A stretch of DNA of 54,040 nt from Lysobacterales bacterium (GCA_021324945.1 JAJPID010000044.1:1-54040), one strand, 5' to 3'; positions 26,506 to 35,698 are shown, counted from the stretch's first letter. A program made the numbers and translations. Notes: generated by a model from the sequence alone, not told the origin.

Positions 26506-26990
26506 ACGCGACGGGACCGCAATTGCGCGATATCCACCTGCCGCAGGTGTCCTGGTGGCCGCCGGCGATCGGCTGGTGGTTGCTCACCGCAGCGGTGTTG
26601 TTCGCGCTGATCGCAGCGGTTTTCATCTGGCTGCGCGGACGAAATGCGCGAGCATTGCGGCGTGCGGCCCGGAACGAATTGGCGACGTTGGGCGCGCGGT
26701 ACGCGCGGGATGGCGACGACGTCGCGCTGGCGGCTGGACTTTCGCGTCTACTGCGCCGCATCGCCCTGTTGCTGCAACCGGACGTGGTCGCGGACAACGA
26801 ATCCGCTTGGCGAGAATTTCTCTCGACGCGCGCGCAAGCGGCTTTCACGAACGAACAAGTCGAAGCCTTGATCGATGCACCCTATCGTCCGTACGCATCG
26901 TTCGACGCCGTTGCATTGATCGAGGCGACACGCCAGTGGTGCGAGCGGGCATTGCGCCCGCGTGCGGGCATGGCGGGCGATCCGCCATGA
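26502..26990 (+). CDS. DUF4381 domain membrane protein
   Basis: A 162-residue protein of the DUF4381 family. It has a short N-terminal part (LRDIHLPQVSWWPPAIGWWLL), one membrane segment at about residues 22-45, then a basic cytoplasmic helical domain with LSRLLRRIALLL and a CWxxFL-like segment SAWREFLSTR. It is a regular member of Bat-type operons, found between the DUF58 and BatA genes. Both ends overlap its neighbours by four bases (ATGA), so all are translated together. Function is unknown; position suggests a scaffold for the VWA proteins. Confidence 0.85.
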   Translation: MNATGPQLRDIHLPQVSWWPPAIGWWLLTAAVLFALIAAVFIWLRGRNARALRRAARNELATLGARYARDGDDVALAAGLSRLLRRIALLLQPDVVADNESAWREFLSTRAQAAFTNEQVEALIDAPYRPYASFDAVALIEATRQWCERALRPRAGMAGDPP

Positions 26991-27976
26991 CCCACTTCGC
27001 CTGGCCTTGGATGTTCCTGTTGTTGCCCCTGCCGTGGCTGCTGCGGCGGTTGCTGCCGCCTGCGGCGCCGAATGCGGCGTTGCATCTGCCGCATCGTGTC
27101 GCTCTGGACAACGTCGTGCCTACGCGGGCGGACGTGCACCGCTGGCGGATGTGGATCGCGGCGCTGGCCTGGATTTTCGCGGTCTCCGCCGCGGCGCGGC
27201 CGCAGCAGATGGCACCGCCGGAATCCCTCACCCGCAGCGGCCGTGCGTTGATGCTGGCGGTGGACGTGTCGGGCAGCATGTCGATCGAGGACATGCCGAT
27301 GGGCGCGCAGACGGTCAGCCGCTTCGCGGCGGTCAAGGCCATCGCCGGCGATTTCATCGCGCGCCGGCAAGGCGATGAAGTCGGGCTGGTATTGTTCGGA
27401 ACACACGCGTACCTGCTGACGCCGTTGACCTTCGATGTGGCCACCGTGGCGAAGCAACTCGACGGCGCGGCGATCGGATTGGCCGGGCGCGAAACGGCGC
27501 TCGGCGATGCGATCGTGCTGGCGACCCGGCATCTTGCAGAATTGCCCGCGCGTTCGCGCGTGCTGGTGCTGCTGACCGACGGGGTCAACACGGCAGGGTC
27601 TGTCGCCCCGCTGGATGCGGCCAAACTCGCAGCCTCGGCGGGCGTTCGCATCTATACCATCGGCATCGGTTCTGCCCAATCGCAAAGCCTCTCCGTGTTC
27701 GGCATGCGCATTCCAGGGCCGGATGAAGATCTCGATGTCTCCACCCTGAGCGCGATTGCGGGCGATACGGGCGGGAAATTCTTCCGCGCAGCCGATGCCG
27801 ATCAACTCGCCGACGCGTACCGCAGCATCGACGCGCTGGAACCGTTGGCGCGCGGGCGGTTGCTGCTACGTCCGCGCGAGGAGCTGTATCCGTGGCCGCT
27901 GGGTGCGGCGATGCTGCTGGCCTGCTCCTTGTTGCCCTGGCGCACGTTGCGTCCGCGCACGAAGGCGTTCGCGTGA
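26987..27976 (+). CDS. BatA-like VWA domain membrane protein
   Basis: A 329-residue inner-membrane protein with an N-terminal membrane segment pair (about residues 5-20 and 58-76), a VWA domain and a final membrane segment near the C-terminus (GAAMLLACSLLPW). The metal site is intact: MLAVDVSGSMSIEDM supplies DxSxS, with later Thr and Asp in LTDGVNTAG. It overlaps DUF4381 by four bases at its start, and GTGA joins it to the next gene. It is predicted to act with the second VWA protein and the MoxR ATPase. The substrate is not known. Confidence 0.9.
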   Translation: MTHFAWPWMFLLLPLPWLLRRLLPPAAPNAALHLPHRVALDNVVPTRADVHRWRMWIAALAWIFAVSAAARPQQMAPPESLTRSGRALMLAVDVSGSMSIEDMPMGAQTVSRFAAVKAIAGDFIARRQGDEVGLVLFGTHAYLLTPLTFDVATVAKQLDGAAIGLAGRETALGDAIVLATRHLAELPARSRVLVLLTDGVNTAGSVAPLDAAKLAASAGVRIYTIGIGSAQSQSLSVFGMRIPGPDEDLDVSTLSAIAGDTGGKFFRAADADQLADAYRSIDALEPLARGRLLLRPREELYPWPLGAAMLLACSLLPWRTLRPRTKAFA

Positions 27977-29856
27977 TCACGGATTTGCACTTCCTGCGCC
28001 CCTGGTGTTGGCTGGCCGCGTTGCCGTTGCCGTTGATGCTGCTCGCGATTCTGCGTAACCAAGGCGGACGCGCGGCACTCGCGCGTCTAGCCGATGCCAC
28101 GCTGTTGCCGTACTTGATACGCGACGGCGGCCGGCGGCAGCGCTGGGCCTTGGCGCTGGCCGCAGCGATCTGGTTGCTCGCGGTCGCGGCGCTGGCCGGG
28201 CCCGCGTGGCAGCACGCGCCGATGCCGCTGTATGCCAACGGCGCGGCGCGCGTGATCGCGCTCTCGCTGTCGAACGACATGCGCGCGCAGGATCTAAAAC
28301 CCGATCGTATGACGCGCGCGCGCTACGCCGTGCGCGACCTGCTGGATCAGGCCGGCGACGCACGCACCGCGTTGATCGGCTATGCGGGCGATGCCTTTGT
28401 GGTCGCGCCGCTGACACCGGACAAGGCGACGGTGTTGAACCTGCTGCAGGCGCTCAGTCCGGACGTGATGCCGGAGCCCGGCAACGATGCAGCGCGCGCG
28501 ATCGCGCAAGCGCTGGATTTGCTGAAGCAGGCGCACGTGCAAGGCGGCGAGATCGTGCTGGTGACGGACGATGCGGACGCGAGCGCGACCGCCGCCGCGC
28601 GTGCTGCGCGCGCGGCAGGCGTGCGTGTGGATGTACTCGGCATCGGCAGCGCACAAGGCGCGCCGGTGCCGCAAGCCGAAGGCGGCTTCGCGCGCGATGC
28701 GAACGGCGGCGTGCGCATCGCGCGGCGCGACGACAACGCGCTGCGCAACCTCGCGGAAGCCGGTGGCGGCCATTATGCGCCGCTCGGCGCTGACGGCGGC
28801 GGCGTGGAGGCATTCGGCGCGCCTTCCGCGATGCAATCGACCGCGGCGAGCAGCGACCGTGCGAATCTCTGGCGCGACGGCGGCGCGTGGCTGCTTATCC
28901 CGCTGTTGCCATTGGCGGCGCTGGCGTTCCGGCGCGGTTGGGTCTGTGTTCTGGCGCTGGCGTTCGTGCTGCCGCAGGCGCGCGCGGCGGAGCTGGATTC
29001 GCTCTGGTGGCGTCCCGACCAGCGCGCATCGCACGCGTTGCAGGATGGCGATTACGCGCGCGCGCAGGAACTGGCACGCGATCCGCAATTGCGCGGCGCG
29101 GCGGCTTATCGCAAAGGCGATTACGCCACGGCGGCACGAGAGTTCGCGCGTGGCGACGGCGCGCAGGCGCAATACGATCTCGGCAATGCGCTGGCAAAAA
29201 GCGGCAAGTACCAGGAAGCGATCGCGGCTTACGACCGCGCCTTGCAGCGCGATCCGCGGCTCGCCGATGCGCGCGCCAACAAGCAGGCCGTGATGGAATG
29301 GCTCAAGAAGCATCCGCCGCAATCACAATCGCAAAACGCGCAAGGCGCGCAGGGCAGCGGCACACCCTCGCAAAATGGCGCGGGCAAGAACAAGACCTCG
29401 AAAGCATCGCCTTCGCAGCAGACCCGCAACGGCGAATCCGGCCAATCGCTGGCGCAGAACCAGCGCGCGCAGGCCGGCGCGAATTCCGGCAGTACGCGCG
29501 AATCCGGTCAGGCCGACAGCGCGGCAGGGCAGGCCAACGGCAGCGCACAACGCAATGGCGACAGCGGTGCTTCACTCGCGGAAGATGCGCAGCAGCGCGC
29601 ACAAGCGCAGCGCGCGCAGCGCGCGCTGCAGCAGGAGCTGGCGTGGCGCGGCGTGAACGGGCAGGGCTCGAAGCGCGACGCGCTGCAAGCCTATGCGCTC
29701 GGCGCCGGACCGGCCGATGACGAAGGCAAATTCGATCCGCAACAACGCGCGATGCTCGATGCGGTGCCGGATGATCCCGGCGCGCTGCTGCGGCGCAAGT
29801 TCCTGCTGGAGTGGCAGCATCGTCACGGGCAAGCGAGCGACGACGATGACCAATGA
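27973..29856 (+). CDS. BatB-type VWA protein fused to a TPR/low-complexity tail
   Basis: A 627-residue fusion of what are often separate BatB and BatC proteins. Two N-terminal membrane segments precede a VWA domain; another hydrophobic pair follows at about residues 300-345. Then comes a tetratricopeptide segment (YRKGDYATAAREFARGDGA, ALAKSGKYQEAIAAYDRAL) and a long Gln/Ser/Gly/Asn-rich stretch. The usual metal-site DxSxS reads SLSND here, so the first metal-binding Asp is replaced by Ser. The start is GTG 27973, overlapping the BatA stop. It overlaps the following gene by 11 bases. Confidence 0.88.
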   Translation: MITDLHFLRPWCWLAALPLPLMLLAILRNQGGRAALARLADATLLPYLIRDGGRRQRWALALAAAIWLLAVAALAGPAWQHAPMPLYANGAARVIALSLSNDMRAQDLKPDRMTRARYAVRDLLDQAGDARTALIGYAGDAFVVAPLTPDKATVLNLLQALSPDVMPEPGNDAARAIAQALDLLKQAHVQGGEIVLVTDDADASATAAARAARAAGVRVDVLGIGSAQGAPVPQAEGGFARDANGGVRIARRDDNALRNLAEAGGGHYAPLGADGGGVEAFGAPSAMQSTAASSDRANLWRDGGAWLLIPLLPLAALAFRRGWVCVLALAFVLPQARAAELDSLWWRPDQRASHALQDGDYARAQELARDPQLRGAAAYRKGDYATAAREFARGDGAQAQYDLGNALAKSGKYQEAIAAYDRALQRDPRLADARANKQAVMEWLKKHPPQSQSQNAQGAQGSGTPSQNGAGKNKTSKASPSQQTRNGESGQSLAQNQRAQAGANSGSTRESGQADSAAGQANGSAQRNGDSGASLAEDAQQRAQAQRAQRALQQELAWRGVNGQGSKRDALQAYALGAGPADDEGKFDPQQRAMLDAVPDDPGALLRRKFLLEWQHRHGQASDDDDQ

Positions 29857-31588
29857 AACGCAATTGATGAAAGCGCGCCTGACGATCTTGTTCGCGATGG
29901 TGCTGGTCGCCGCGCAGGCCTTCGCCGCGGCCGCCCCGCAAGCATTGCACGCGTTCCTGGATCGAGATCATGCCGCGCTCGGCGATACCGTCACGCTCAA
30001 CATCGAGGGCGCGGGCGCATTGTCAGGCACACCCGACCTGTCACCGCTGCAAGCAGATTTCGACGTGTTGGGCTCTTCGAGTTCCAGCAAAGTGGAAATC
30101 GTCAACGGCGTTTCGCACAGCAGCACACAGCTCGGCATCGCGCTGCGGCCCAAACGCGCCGGTACGCTGACGATCCCCTCGTTGCGGATCGGCAATCAAC
30201 AAACGCAAGCGCTCACGCTGCAAGTGACGCCAGGGCCCAGCGGCGCGCTGGGACATGCGGGCGATCCGGCGTTTCTCGAAGTCGACGTTGACAGCAACGC
30301 GCCTTACATCGGTCAGCAGATCGTTTACACGTTGAGATTGTTCTACACCGGCAATCTCACCGGCGGACAACTGGAAGATCCGCAAATCGACGGCGCGCAG
30401 GTCATCCATTTGAATGGCGACACGCGTTATCAGACCACGCGCGGCGGACAAACTTATCAAGTGGTCGAGCGCCATTACGCGCTGATCCCGCAGCGCGCAG
30501 GCCGCATCGTGGTGCGCGGGCCGACCTTTCTTGGTCAGACGCTGTCATCCAACCGCAACGATCCGTTCGACAGCTTCTTTGACGACGGCACGCCGGTGCA
30601 GGCACGCGCCGACGACATCACGCTAGACGCGCGCGCCGTGCCCGCGAATGCCGGCACGCCCTGGCTGCCCGCGCAATCGGTGCAATTGAAACTGACCGGG
30701 TTGCCCGACAACGGACGCATCAAGGCCGGCGAACCGTTGACGCTGACGCTCGGCATCGATGCGGTCGGCACCAGCGTGTCGCGGCTGCCGCAACCGCAGT
30801 TGCCGCCGCTGGACGGCGCGCGCCTCTATCCGGATCAGACGCAGGATTCCACGCGCGATGACGGCCACTGGCTGCACGCCGCGCGCACGCGCAGCTTCGC
30901 GATCGTGCCCAATCGCGGCGGCACGCTGACGATCCCGGCGATCACGCTGAATTGGTGGAACGTGCAGACCGATCGGCCAGAGCAGGCGCGTTTGCCGGCG
31001 CACACGCTGACGGTGGTCGGTGCGGCGGGCGATGTCACACCACAACGGCCGAATGCGGCCGGCGCGGCATCCCTGAATGCGATCACGGGCCACGCGAATT
31101 ACTCAAGCGCCGGCAACGTCGTCGCAGCGATCTGGCGCGACGTGGCGCTCGCGAGCATCGCCTTGTGGCTGATTGCACTCACGGCACTCGCATGGTGGTG
31201 GTTTGCGCGACGTCCGAGCCGGAGCGCGGCGGCTACCGCATTCGACGCCGATGAAATTGACCGGCGGCGCGGCGCGTTGCGCAAGCGGCTTGCGGACGCG
31301 GCGCAGCGTGGCGATGCCGCGGCCTGCGAGCGCGCGCTGCTGGATTGTGCGCGCGGCGAGCGCGCCGGAGTGCGCAATTCGAGTGCGTTGCGTGGAGCGC
31401 TTTCCGATCCCACACAGCGCACTGCGTTGGAGCAATTGCAACGCGTGCGATGGAAGGGTGGCGATGCGCGGGCGGCATGCGATGCCATCGCCCGGGCCTT
31501 CGCGCGAGGATTCGTCTGGTCGGAAACGCGCGATGCAACCCCGCGCACGCGTGGCGAATTGCCGCCGTTGTATCCACAAAAAACCTGA
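29846..31588 (+). CDS. BatD-like protein
   Basis: A 580-residue BatD/oxygen-tolerance family protein. A signal peptide (MKARLTILFAMVLVAAQAFAA) is followed by a β-rich periplasmic region: FLDRDHAALGDTVTLNIEG, VEVEDSNAPYIGQQIVYTLRLFY-like text and RIVVRGPTFLG. One membrane segment lies near residue 435 (ASIALWLIALTALAWWWFA), followed by a basic cytoplasmic tail. The start is the ATG at 29846 overlapping the previous gene, or the ATG at 29867 where the signal peptide begins. It is the last gene of the operon. A convergent macrodomain gene follows. Confidence 0.87.
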   Translation: MTNETQLMKARLTILFAMVLVAAQAFAAAAPQALHAFLDRDHAALGDTVTLNIEGAGALSGTPDLSPLQADFDVLGSSSSSKVEIVNGVSHSSTQLGIALRPKRAGTLTIPSLRIGNQQTQALTLQVTPGPSGALGHAGDPAFLEVDVDSNAPYIGQQIVYTLRLFYTGNLTGGQLEDPQIDGAQVIHLNGDTRYQTTRGGQTYQVVERHYALIPQRAGRIVVRGPTFLGQTLSSNRNDPFDSFFDDGTPVQARADDITLDARAVPANAGTPWLPAQSVQLKLTGLPDNGRIKAGEPLTLTLGIDAVGTSVSRLPQPQLPPLDGARLYPDQTQDSTRDDGHWLHAARTRSFAIVPNRGGTLTIPAITLNWWNVQTDRPEQARLPAHTLTVVGAAGDVTPQRPNAAGAASLNAITGHANYSSAGNVVAAIWRDVALASIALWLIALTALAWWWFARRPSRSAAATAFDADEIDRRRGALRKRLADAAQRGDAAACERALLDCARGERAGVRNSSALRGALSDPTQRTALEQLQRVRWKGGDARAACDAIARAFARGFVWSETRDATPRTRGELPPLYPQKT

Positions 31589-31759
31589 GCGCGAAACGTT
31601 TGGGTCACCGCCGTTCCAGACAAATTCGTCAGGAACGAATTTGGACAACCGAAGGTTGGCACGCAGGGCAAAATCCAGGGGGATGGACTTTGCAATCTGC
31701 TTTTGAGTTGATCGAGGGCAGATTCCGGGTTCTGCCGCGGACAGGTTCGCGTCAGCCCC

Positions 31760-31781
31760 GGAATGACGGATTGGTCATTCC
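31760..31781. repeat. GGAATGAC intergenic hairpin
   Basis: A perfect 8-bp stem GGAATGAC/GTCATTCC with a six-base loop, overlapping the last codons of the macrodomain gene. The CCGGAATGAC word is common in dispersed intergenic repeats of several proteobacteria. It lies between converging genes and may serve as a bidirectional 3' end. Confidence 0.55.
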
Positions 31782-32326
31782 AGGGATTCGCTCGTAACGG
31801 CAATATGCAATCTTTGAACTGCCTCGCGCCAAGCATTCGCCATGCCCGCGTCGAACGCGCAAAGCACGATCCGATGCGGCGTTCGCGTCAACGCGCCTTC
31901 TTCGGACAGGACGCTCAACGCGACCGCCGCGGCTGCGTCGCGCGGATAGCCATACACCCCGCAACTGATCGCGGGAAACGCGATGCTGTCGATGCCGTGT
32001 TCGCGCGCGAGCTTCATCGCGTTGCGGTGACAATCGGCCAGCCGTTGCGGCTCGCCCGAATCTCCGCCGCGCCACACCGGCCCGACCGTGTGGATCACGA
32101 AGCGCGCGGGCAGGTCGAAACCTTCGGTGATGCACGCCTCGCCGGTGGGACAGCGTACGCCCGGGCGCACTTCCGGGATCTTGCGGCACGCCGCCAGCAG
32201 TCGCGGGCCGGCGGCGCGATGGATCGCGCCGTCGACGCCGCCGCCTCCCATCAACGACTCATTCGCGGCGTTGACGATCGCGTCGACGCGTAGCGTCGTG
32301 ATGTCCCCTTGCAGAATTTCGATCAA
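31775..32326 (-). CDS. Macrodomain protein (O-acetyl-ADP-ribose deacetylase, YmdB type)
   Basis: A 183-residue single-domain macrodomain protein. [40 protein letters not shown] contains the Asn and glycine-rich loops that bind ADP-ribose in MacroD/YmdB enzymes, and [20 protein letters not shown] is the second phosphate loop. By family it should remove acetyl from O-acetyl-ADP-ribose or ADP-ribose from acidic residues. The start overlaps the stop of mscL, so the two form a transcription unit on the minus strand. Length is normal. Confidence 0.92.
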   Translation of the reverse strand: MIEILQGDITTLRVDAIVNAANESLMGGGGVDGAIHRAAGPRLLAACRKIPEVRPGVRCPTGEACITEGFDLPARFVIHTVGPVWRGGDSGEPQRLADCHRNAMKLAREHGIDSIAFPAISCGVYGYPRDAAAAVALSVLSEEGALTRTPHRIVLCAFDAGMANAWREAVQRLHIAVTSESLE

Positions 32327-32721
32327 GCCGAACGCTGCTTCAACAGATCGCGAATTTCCGTCAACAGCACCACATCCGCCGGCGGGGCGGGCGGGGTCGC
32401 GTCCTTTTTCGGCACCACTCGTTCCATCAATTTGATCACGATGAAGATTGCCAACGCGATGATCAGGAAGGTGATGATGTTATTGATGAAGGTACCGTAG
32501 TTGATCGACACGACCTGCTTGGGATCGGGCGAGTTCCTGATGATCCATTTCAAATTCGAGAAATCGATTCCGCCGATCAGCAGGCCGATGGGCGGCATGA
32601 TGATGTCGGCCACCAGTGAGCTGACGATCTTGCCGAACGCGCCGCCGATGACCACGGCCACGGCCAGATCGACCACGTTGCCGCGCATGATGAAAGCCTT
32701 GAAGTCGCTGACGATGCTCAT
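32323..32721 (-). CDS. mscL: Large-conductance mechanosensitive channel MscL
   Basis: A 132-residue MscL, the pentameric pore that opens under membrane tension during hypo-osmotic shock. The N-terminal amphipathic helix and first membrane helix ([37 protein letters not shown]) form the gate; the second helix is [18 protein letters not shown]; the C-terminal helix ends [18 protein letters not shown] lies nine bases before the ATG. It overlaps the downstream macrodomain gene by four bases, an arrangement with no evident functional logic. Confidence 0.97.
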   Translation of the reverse strand: MSIVSDFKAFIMRGNVVDLAVAVVIGGAFGKIVSSLVADIIMPPIGLLIGGIDFSNLKWIIRNSPDPKQVVSINYGTFINNIITFLIIALAIFIVIKLMERVVPKKDATPPAPPADVVLLTEIRDLLKQRSA

Positions 32722-32808
32722 CGTGTGACCCTCCGAGTTGACGGCCCTTGTCCACGTGTCGCTCGCAAACTGTAGCGCAGCCGGGAGCGGCGCGCCAAAC
32801 CGTGCTGT

Positions 32809-33498
32809 TCAGACGATGCGGCCTTCCAGCACCGCGATATTTTCAAGTTCCGCGCGGAACGTGTCGCCGCGCGCGAGCGGGCCGACGCCGGCGGGCGTGC
32901 CGGTGAAAATCAGGTCACCCGCCTTCAGTTCGAACAGCTTCGACAGTTCCGCGATGATTTCCGCCTCTGGAAAAATCATCTCGGCAATGTTTGTGTCTTG
33001 ACGCAGTTCGCCATTGACGCGCAGTGACAATCGCGCGCGCGATGGATGGCCGATCTCGCTCGCCAAACGCAAGGCGGACACCGGCGCGGAGGCATCGAAA
33101 CCTTTGGCGATATCCCACGGAAGCCCTTTCGCTTTCGCCGCGGCTTGCAAGTCGCGGCGCGTGAGATCGAGTCCGACGCCGTAGCCGAACACGCAATCGA
33201 GCGCGCGGGATGCCTCGATGTCGCGGCCGCCGCTTTGCAATGCGACCACCATCTCGACTTCGTGATGCAATTCCTTAGTCGCGGACGGGTAGGGCACCTC
33301 ACCGCCATTCGACACGATCGCATCGGCGGGTTTCAGGAAGAACACCGGCTGCGCGCAACTCACCGCTTCTGCGCCCATTTCCCTCGCGTGCTCGGCGTAA
33401 TTACGGCCGATGCAGTATATGCGGTGCACGGGGAAACGCGCATGGCTGCCGACGACCGGCACGCTCGGGATCGCGAGAGTATCGAAAACGAAAGACAT
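32809..33498 (-). CDS. Fumarylacetoacetate hydrolase family protein
   Basis: A 229-residue FAH-domain enzyme, similar in size to acylpyruvate/fumarylpyruvate hydrolases. The metal-binding acidic residues are in KELHHEVEMVVAL and in GVGLDLTRRDLQ, and IYCIGRNYAEHA plus TGTPAGVGPLARGD are conserved family segments. The reaction should be hydrolysis of a C-C bond in an acylpyruvate or decarboxylation of a related acid; the exact substrate cannot be told. A TACAAT hexamer upstream on the minus strand may be its promoter. It stands alone upstream of mscL, separated by about 85 bases. Confidence 0.88.
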   Translation of the reverse strand: MSFVFDTLAIPSVPVVGSHARFPVHRIYCIGRNYAEHAREMGAEAVSCAQPVFFLKPADAIVSNGGEVPYPSATKELHHEVEMVVALQSGGRDIEASRALDCVFGYGVGLDLTRRDLQAAAKAKGLPWDIAKGFDASAPVSALRLASEIGHPSRARLSLRVNGELRQDTNIAEMIFPEAEIIAELSKLFELKAGDLIFTGTPAGVGPLARGDTFRAELENIAVLEGRIV

Positions 33499-33556
33499 CG
33501 ACCTTGCCCGAAACGAAAACGAAGCGATTGTAGTCGACGTGACGCTCGCGGATGGA

Positions 33557-33685
33557 TCACTCGTCCTGCAACGTCCGGGTCAACGGCGCCCGCACGGCGC
33601 GCGCAATGGGCCAGAACGCGCCGAGAAAACCGAGCAGCAACAGGTACGCGAATGTCCAACCTACGACTGCGCCGTCCATGTGCAT
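33557..33685 (-). pseudogene. Remnant resembling the C-terminus of a MacB-type permease
   Basis: A 42-codon frame on the minus strand: one hydrophobic helix (AYLLLLGFLGAFWPIAR) followed by RAVRAPLTRTLQDE. This pattern, a last membrane helix then ARxxRxxPLxxAL, is how MacB/FtsX-like permeases end; compare FPAVRAARLPVTTAL at the end of the permease at 37738-39051. An in-frame stop lies eight codons before the first ATG, and nothing of the rest of a permease is seen. It could instead be a very small membrane protein. Confidence 0.4.
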
Positions 33686-33928
33686 GCGGCAGATACGGTA
33701 TAAGGATCATGGGTGCACTGGATTTTATCCATTGTCAGCAAGGGGTTCGGTTTGAACGGTCAGTCGCCCGTTTCGAACATCGAAAACGGACACGAATTCC
33801 GCATTCCTGGAGGATCCGTCTTCGCGAACGATTGCTGTAACCAATCAATCCCGTGTAGCCGATCAGGGTATGTACCTGGCCGAAGGACTGCAATTCCAGC
33901 AGGTCTTCCGGATATATCGCGGGTACAA

Positions 33929-33996
33929 CAAAAAATCATCGGCGGTTTCGGATCGGAGTTGCGACATCAACTCCAAATCCAAGAACTGCCGATGAT
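33929..33996 (-). terminator. Orphan terminator-like nested hairpin
   Basis: Outer arms ATCATCGGC (33935-33943) and GCCGATGAT (33988-33996) pair perfectly, and inside them GGAGTTG/CAACTCC pair with a six-base loop. On the minus strand the structure is followed by a run of six T (33930s), the form of an intrinsic terminator. No protein gene on the minus strand ends here, so it may end a non-coding transcript or be left from a lost gene. Confidence 0.5.
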
Positions 33997-34456
33997 CGAA
34001 GAGGTAAGTCAGAATCAGGATTCGTCAGCCGTGAACGCCGACGGCGCGTGACTCTCGCCCAATGCTACGTTTTGTTTTGCGCAGTTGGGGTAGCGACGCC
34101 ACGATCCATAACATTGCACCACACGATCCACCGGACCCACTAGCCAGACATCCAACTTCCTGCGCTGAGTGCGAGCGACGGAGCGAAAACGCTGCCCATG
34201 CCAGAGGTGCCGATCAGCGAGAACACGGTTGTTACACAACCAAGAGCGAATTTATGTTCAAGCTTCTGTCTCCAAATGGGTTCCCCTGTATTGGTACTGT
34301 CGCCGCCCCCCTGTCTTGTCAAGAGGCGAGCAGTGCCTTGCCGCTGCGGGATGACACCTGTCAGCAGCGATACTTGATTCGTGCCGATGCAACGACGACG
34401 GCTGAACTGCAAAACTATGGCAGACTCGCACGCTCGGAATGCATCGGGGATTCAAC
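33997..34456. other. Gene-poor stretch before the export operon
   Basis: Open frames of 60-112 codons exist on both strands in 33700-34456, but none shows recognisable motifs, a good start signal or codon use like the neighbours. Base composition is visibly less GC-rich than the flanking genes. It probably holds decayed or non-coding DNA, plus the promoter of the export operon near its right end. I recognise no transposase or other mobile gene. Confidence 0.5.
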
Positions 34457-35698
34457 TTGAACGACCACGGCGACTTGCTGAAGCAATTGCGCATCGAGCG
34501 CGATCAGCGCGACGAGGCCTCGACCGGCGCGCGACGCTGGCCGTGGGTCGTGGGTGCGGTGATCGTGCTCGCGCTGATCGTTGCGGGCGTGGCGTTCTAC
34601 CTGCTGCGCGAGGAAGCCGTGACGGTGCAGACGGCGACCGCGGTCCCGCCGGCCGCCGCAGGCGACAGCGCCGCGGTCTTGCAGGCGACCGGCTACGTGG
34701 TCGCGCGGCGCGAGGCTACGGTTTCCGCGCAGATCACCGGCACGCTCACCGAAGTGCTGGTCGAGGAAGGCGAACACGTCAAGAAGGATCAGGTGCTGGC
34801 GCGGCTGGAAGACAGCAGCTACAAGGCCGGTCTGGACGCGGCCAAGGCGCAATATGCCGCGGCGCAAGCGCAAGCGGGACAGGCGCAGGCACAATTGATT
34901 CAGGCGCAGCACGACGCGCAGCGTCTGGACACGATCGCTGCGCGCGGCTTGGTGTCGAAACAGGCGGCCGAGCAGGCGCGCACTCAGGTCGCGACCGATC
35001 GCGCGGCATTGCTGGCCGCGCAGAAGAACGTGCAGGCCGCGGCAGCGCAGGCGAGGTCCGCGCAGGTGAATTTCGATTACTGCACGGTGCGCGCGCCGTT
35101 CGACGGCGTGATCACCGACAAGGCCGCGCAGGTAGGCGAAATCGTGTCGCCATTTTCCGCCGGCGGCGGATTCACACGCACCGGCATCGCCACGATCGTC
35201 GACATGGATTCGCTCGAAGTTGATGTCGACGTCAACGAATCCTACATCGGCCGCGTGCAGCCGGGCATGCCGGCGGAAGCGGTGCTGGATGCGTATCCGG
35301 ACTTGAAGATCCCCGCGCACGTGATCGCGATCATCCCCAGCGCCGATCGCAGCAAGGCCACAGTGAAGGTGCGCATCGCGTTCGACAAGAAGGATCCGCG
35401 CATCATCCCGGAGATGGGCGTGCGCGTGTCATTCTTGGAGAAACAATCCGGCAACGCGCAGCCGATTCAAGGCGTGCTGGTGCCGAAGGATGTGATCGCG
35501 CAGCGCGACGGACACGATGTGGTGTTCGTGGTGGACGGCGATCGCGCGAAGCAGATGCAGGTGACGCTCGGCGGTGATTTCTCCGACATGAAGCAGGTGA
35601 CATCCGGCCTGAGCGCCGGCGCGCAGGTCGTGAAAGCGCCGCCGGCGGAGTTGAAGGATGGCGAGAAGGTGAAGATCGCCTCGAGCAGCAATCAGTGA
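34457..35698 (+). CDS. Periplasmic adaptor (HlyD/MacA-like) of an ABC export system
   Basis: A 413-residue membrane-fusion protein. A short cytoplasmic N-terminus (NDHGDLLKQLRIERDQRDE) precedes a membrane anchor at about residues 27-47. The lipoyl halves are around ATGYVVARREATVSAQITG and VNFDYCTVRAPFDGVIT, split by a long Ala/Gln-rich coiled-coil hairpin; a β-barrel and membrane-proximal domain follow. The start is taken as TTG 34457 because GGGGA lies six bases before it and the N-terminus then fits relatives; ATG 34439, six codons upstream, is the alternative. It heads the adaptor-ATPase-permease-permease operon. Confidence 0.88.
   Translation: MNDHGDLLKQLRIERDQRDEASTGARRWPWVVGAVIVLALIVAGVAFYLLREEAVTVQTATAVPPAAAGDSAAVLQATGYVVARREATVSAQITGTLTEVLVEEGEHVKKDQVLARLEDSSYKAGLDAAKAQYAAAQAQAGQAQAQLIQAQHDAQRLDTIAARGLVSKQAAEQARTQVATDRAALLAAQKNVQAAAAQARSAQVNFDYCTVRAPFDGVITDKAAQVGEIVSPFSAGGGFTRTGIATIVDMDSLEVDVDVNESYIGRVQPGMPAEAVLDAYPDLKIPAHVIAIIPSADRSKATVKVRIAFDKKDPRIIPEMGVRVSFLEKQSGNAQPIQGVLVPKDVIAQRDGHDVVFVVDGDRAKQMQVTLGGDFSDMKQVTSGLSAGAQVVKAPPAELKDGEKVKIASSSNQ

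Noticed and set aside
33900-34000. CRISPR-like or attC-like interpretation of the nested hairpin
   Set aside because: There is only one copy and it lacks the RYYYAAC/GTTRRRY boxes of attC. A terminator-like structure explains it better.
33713-34051. 112-codon plus-strand frame as a protein gene
   Set aside because: No ribosome binding site, no recognisable motif, atypical composition, and it runs through the nested hairpin at 33935-33996.
34140-34412. Minus-strand 90-codon frame before the adaptor gene
   Set aside because: Low-quality composition without domain features. It overlaps the region expected to hold the promoter of the export operon.
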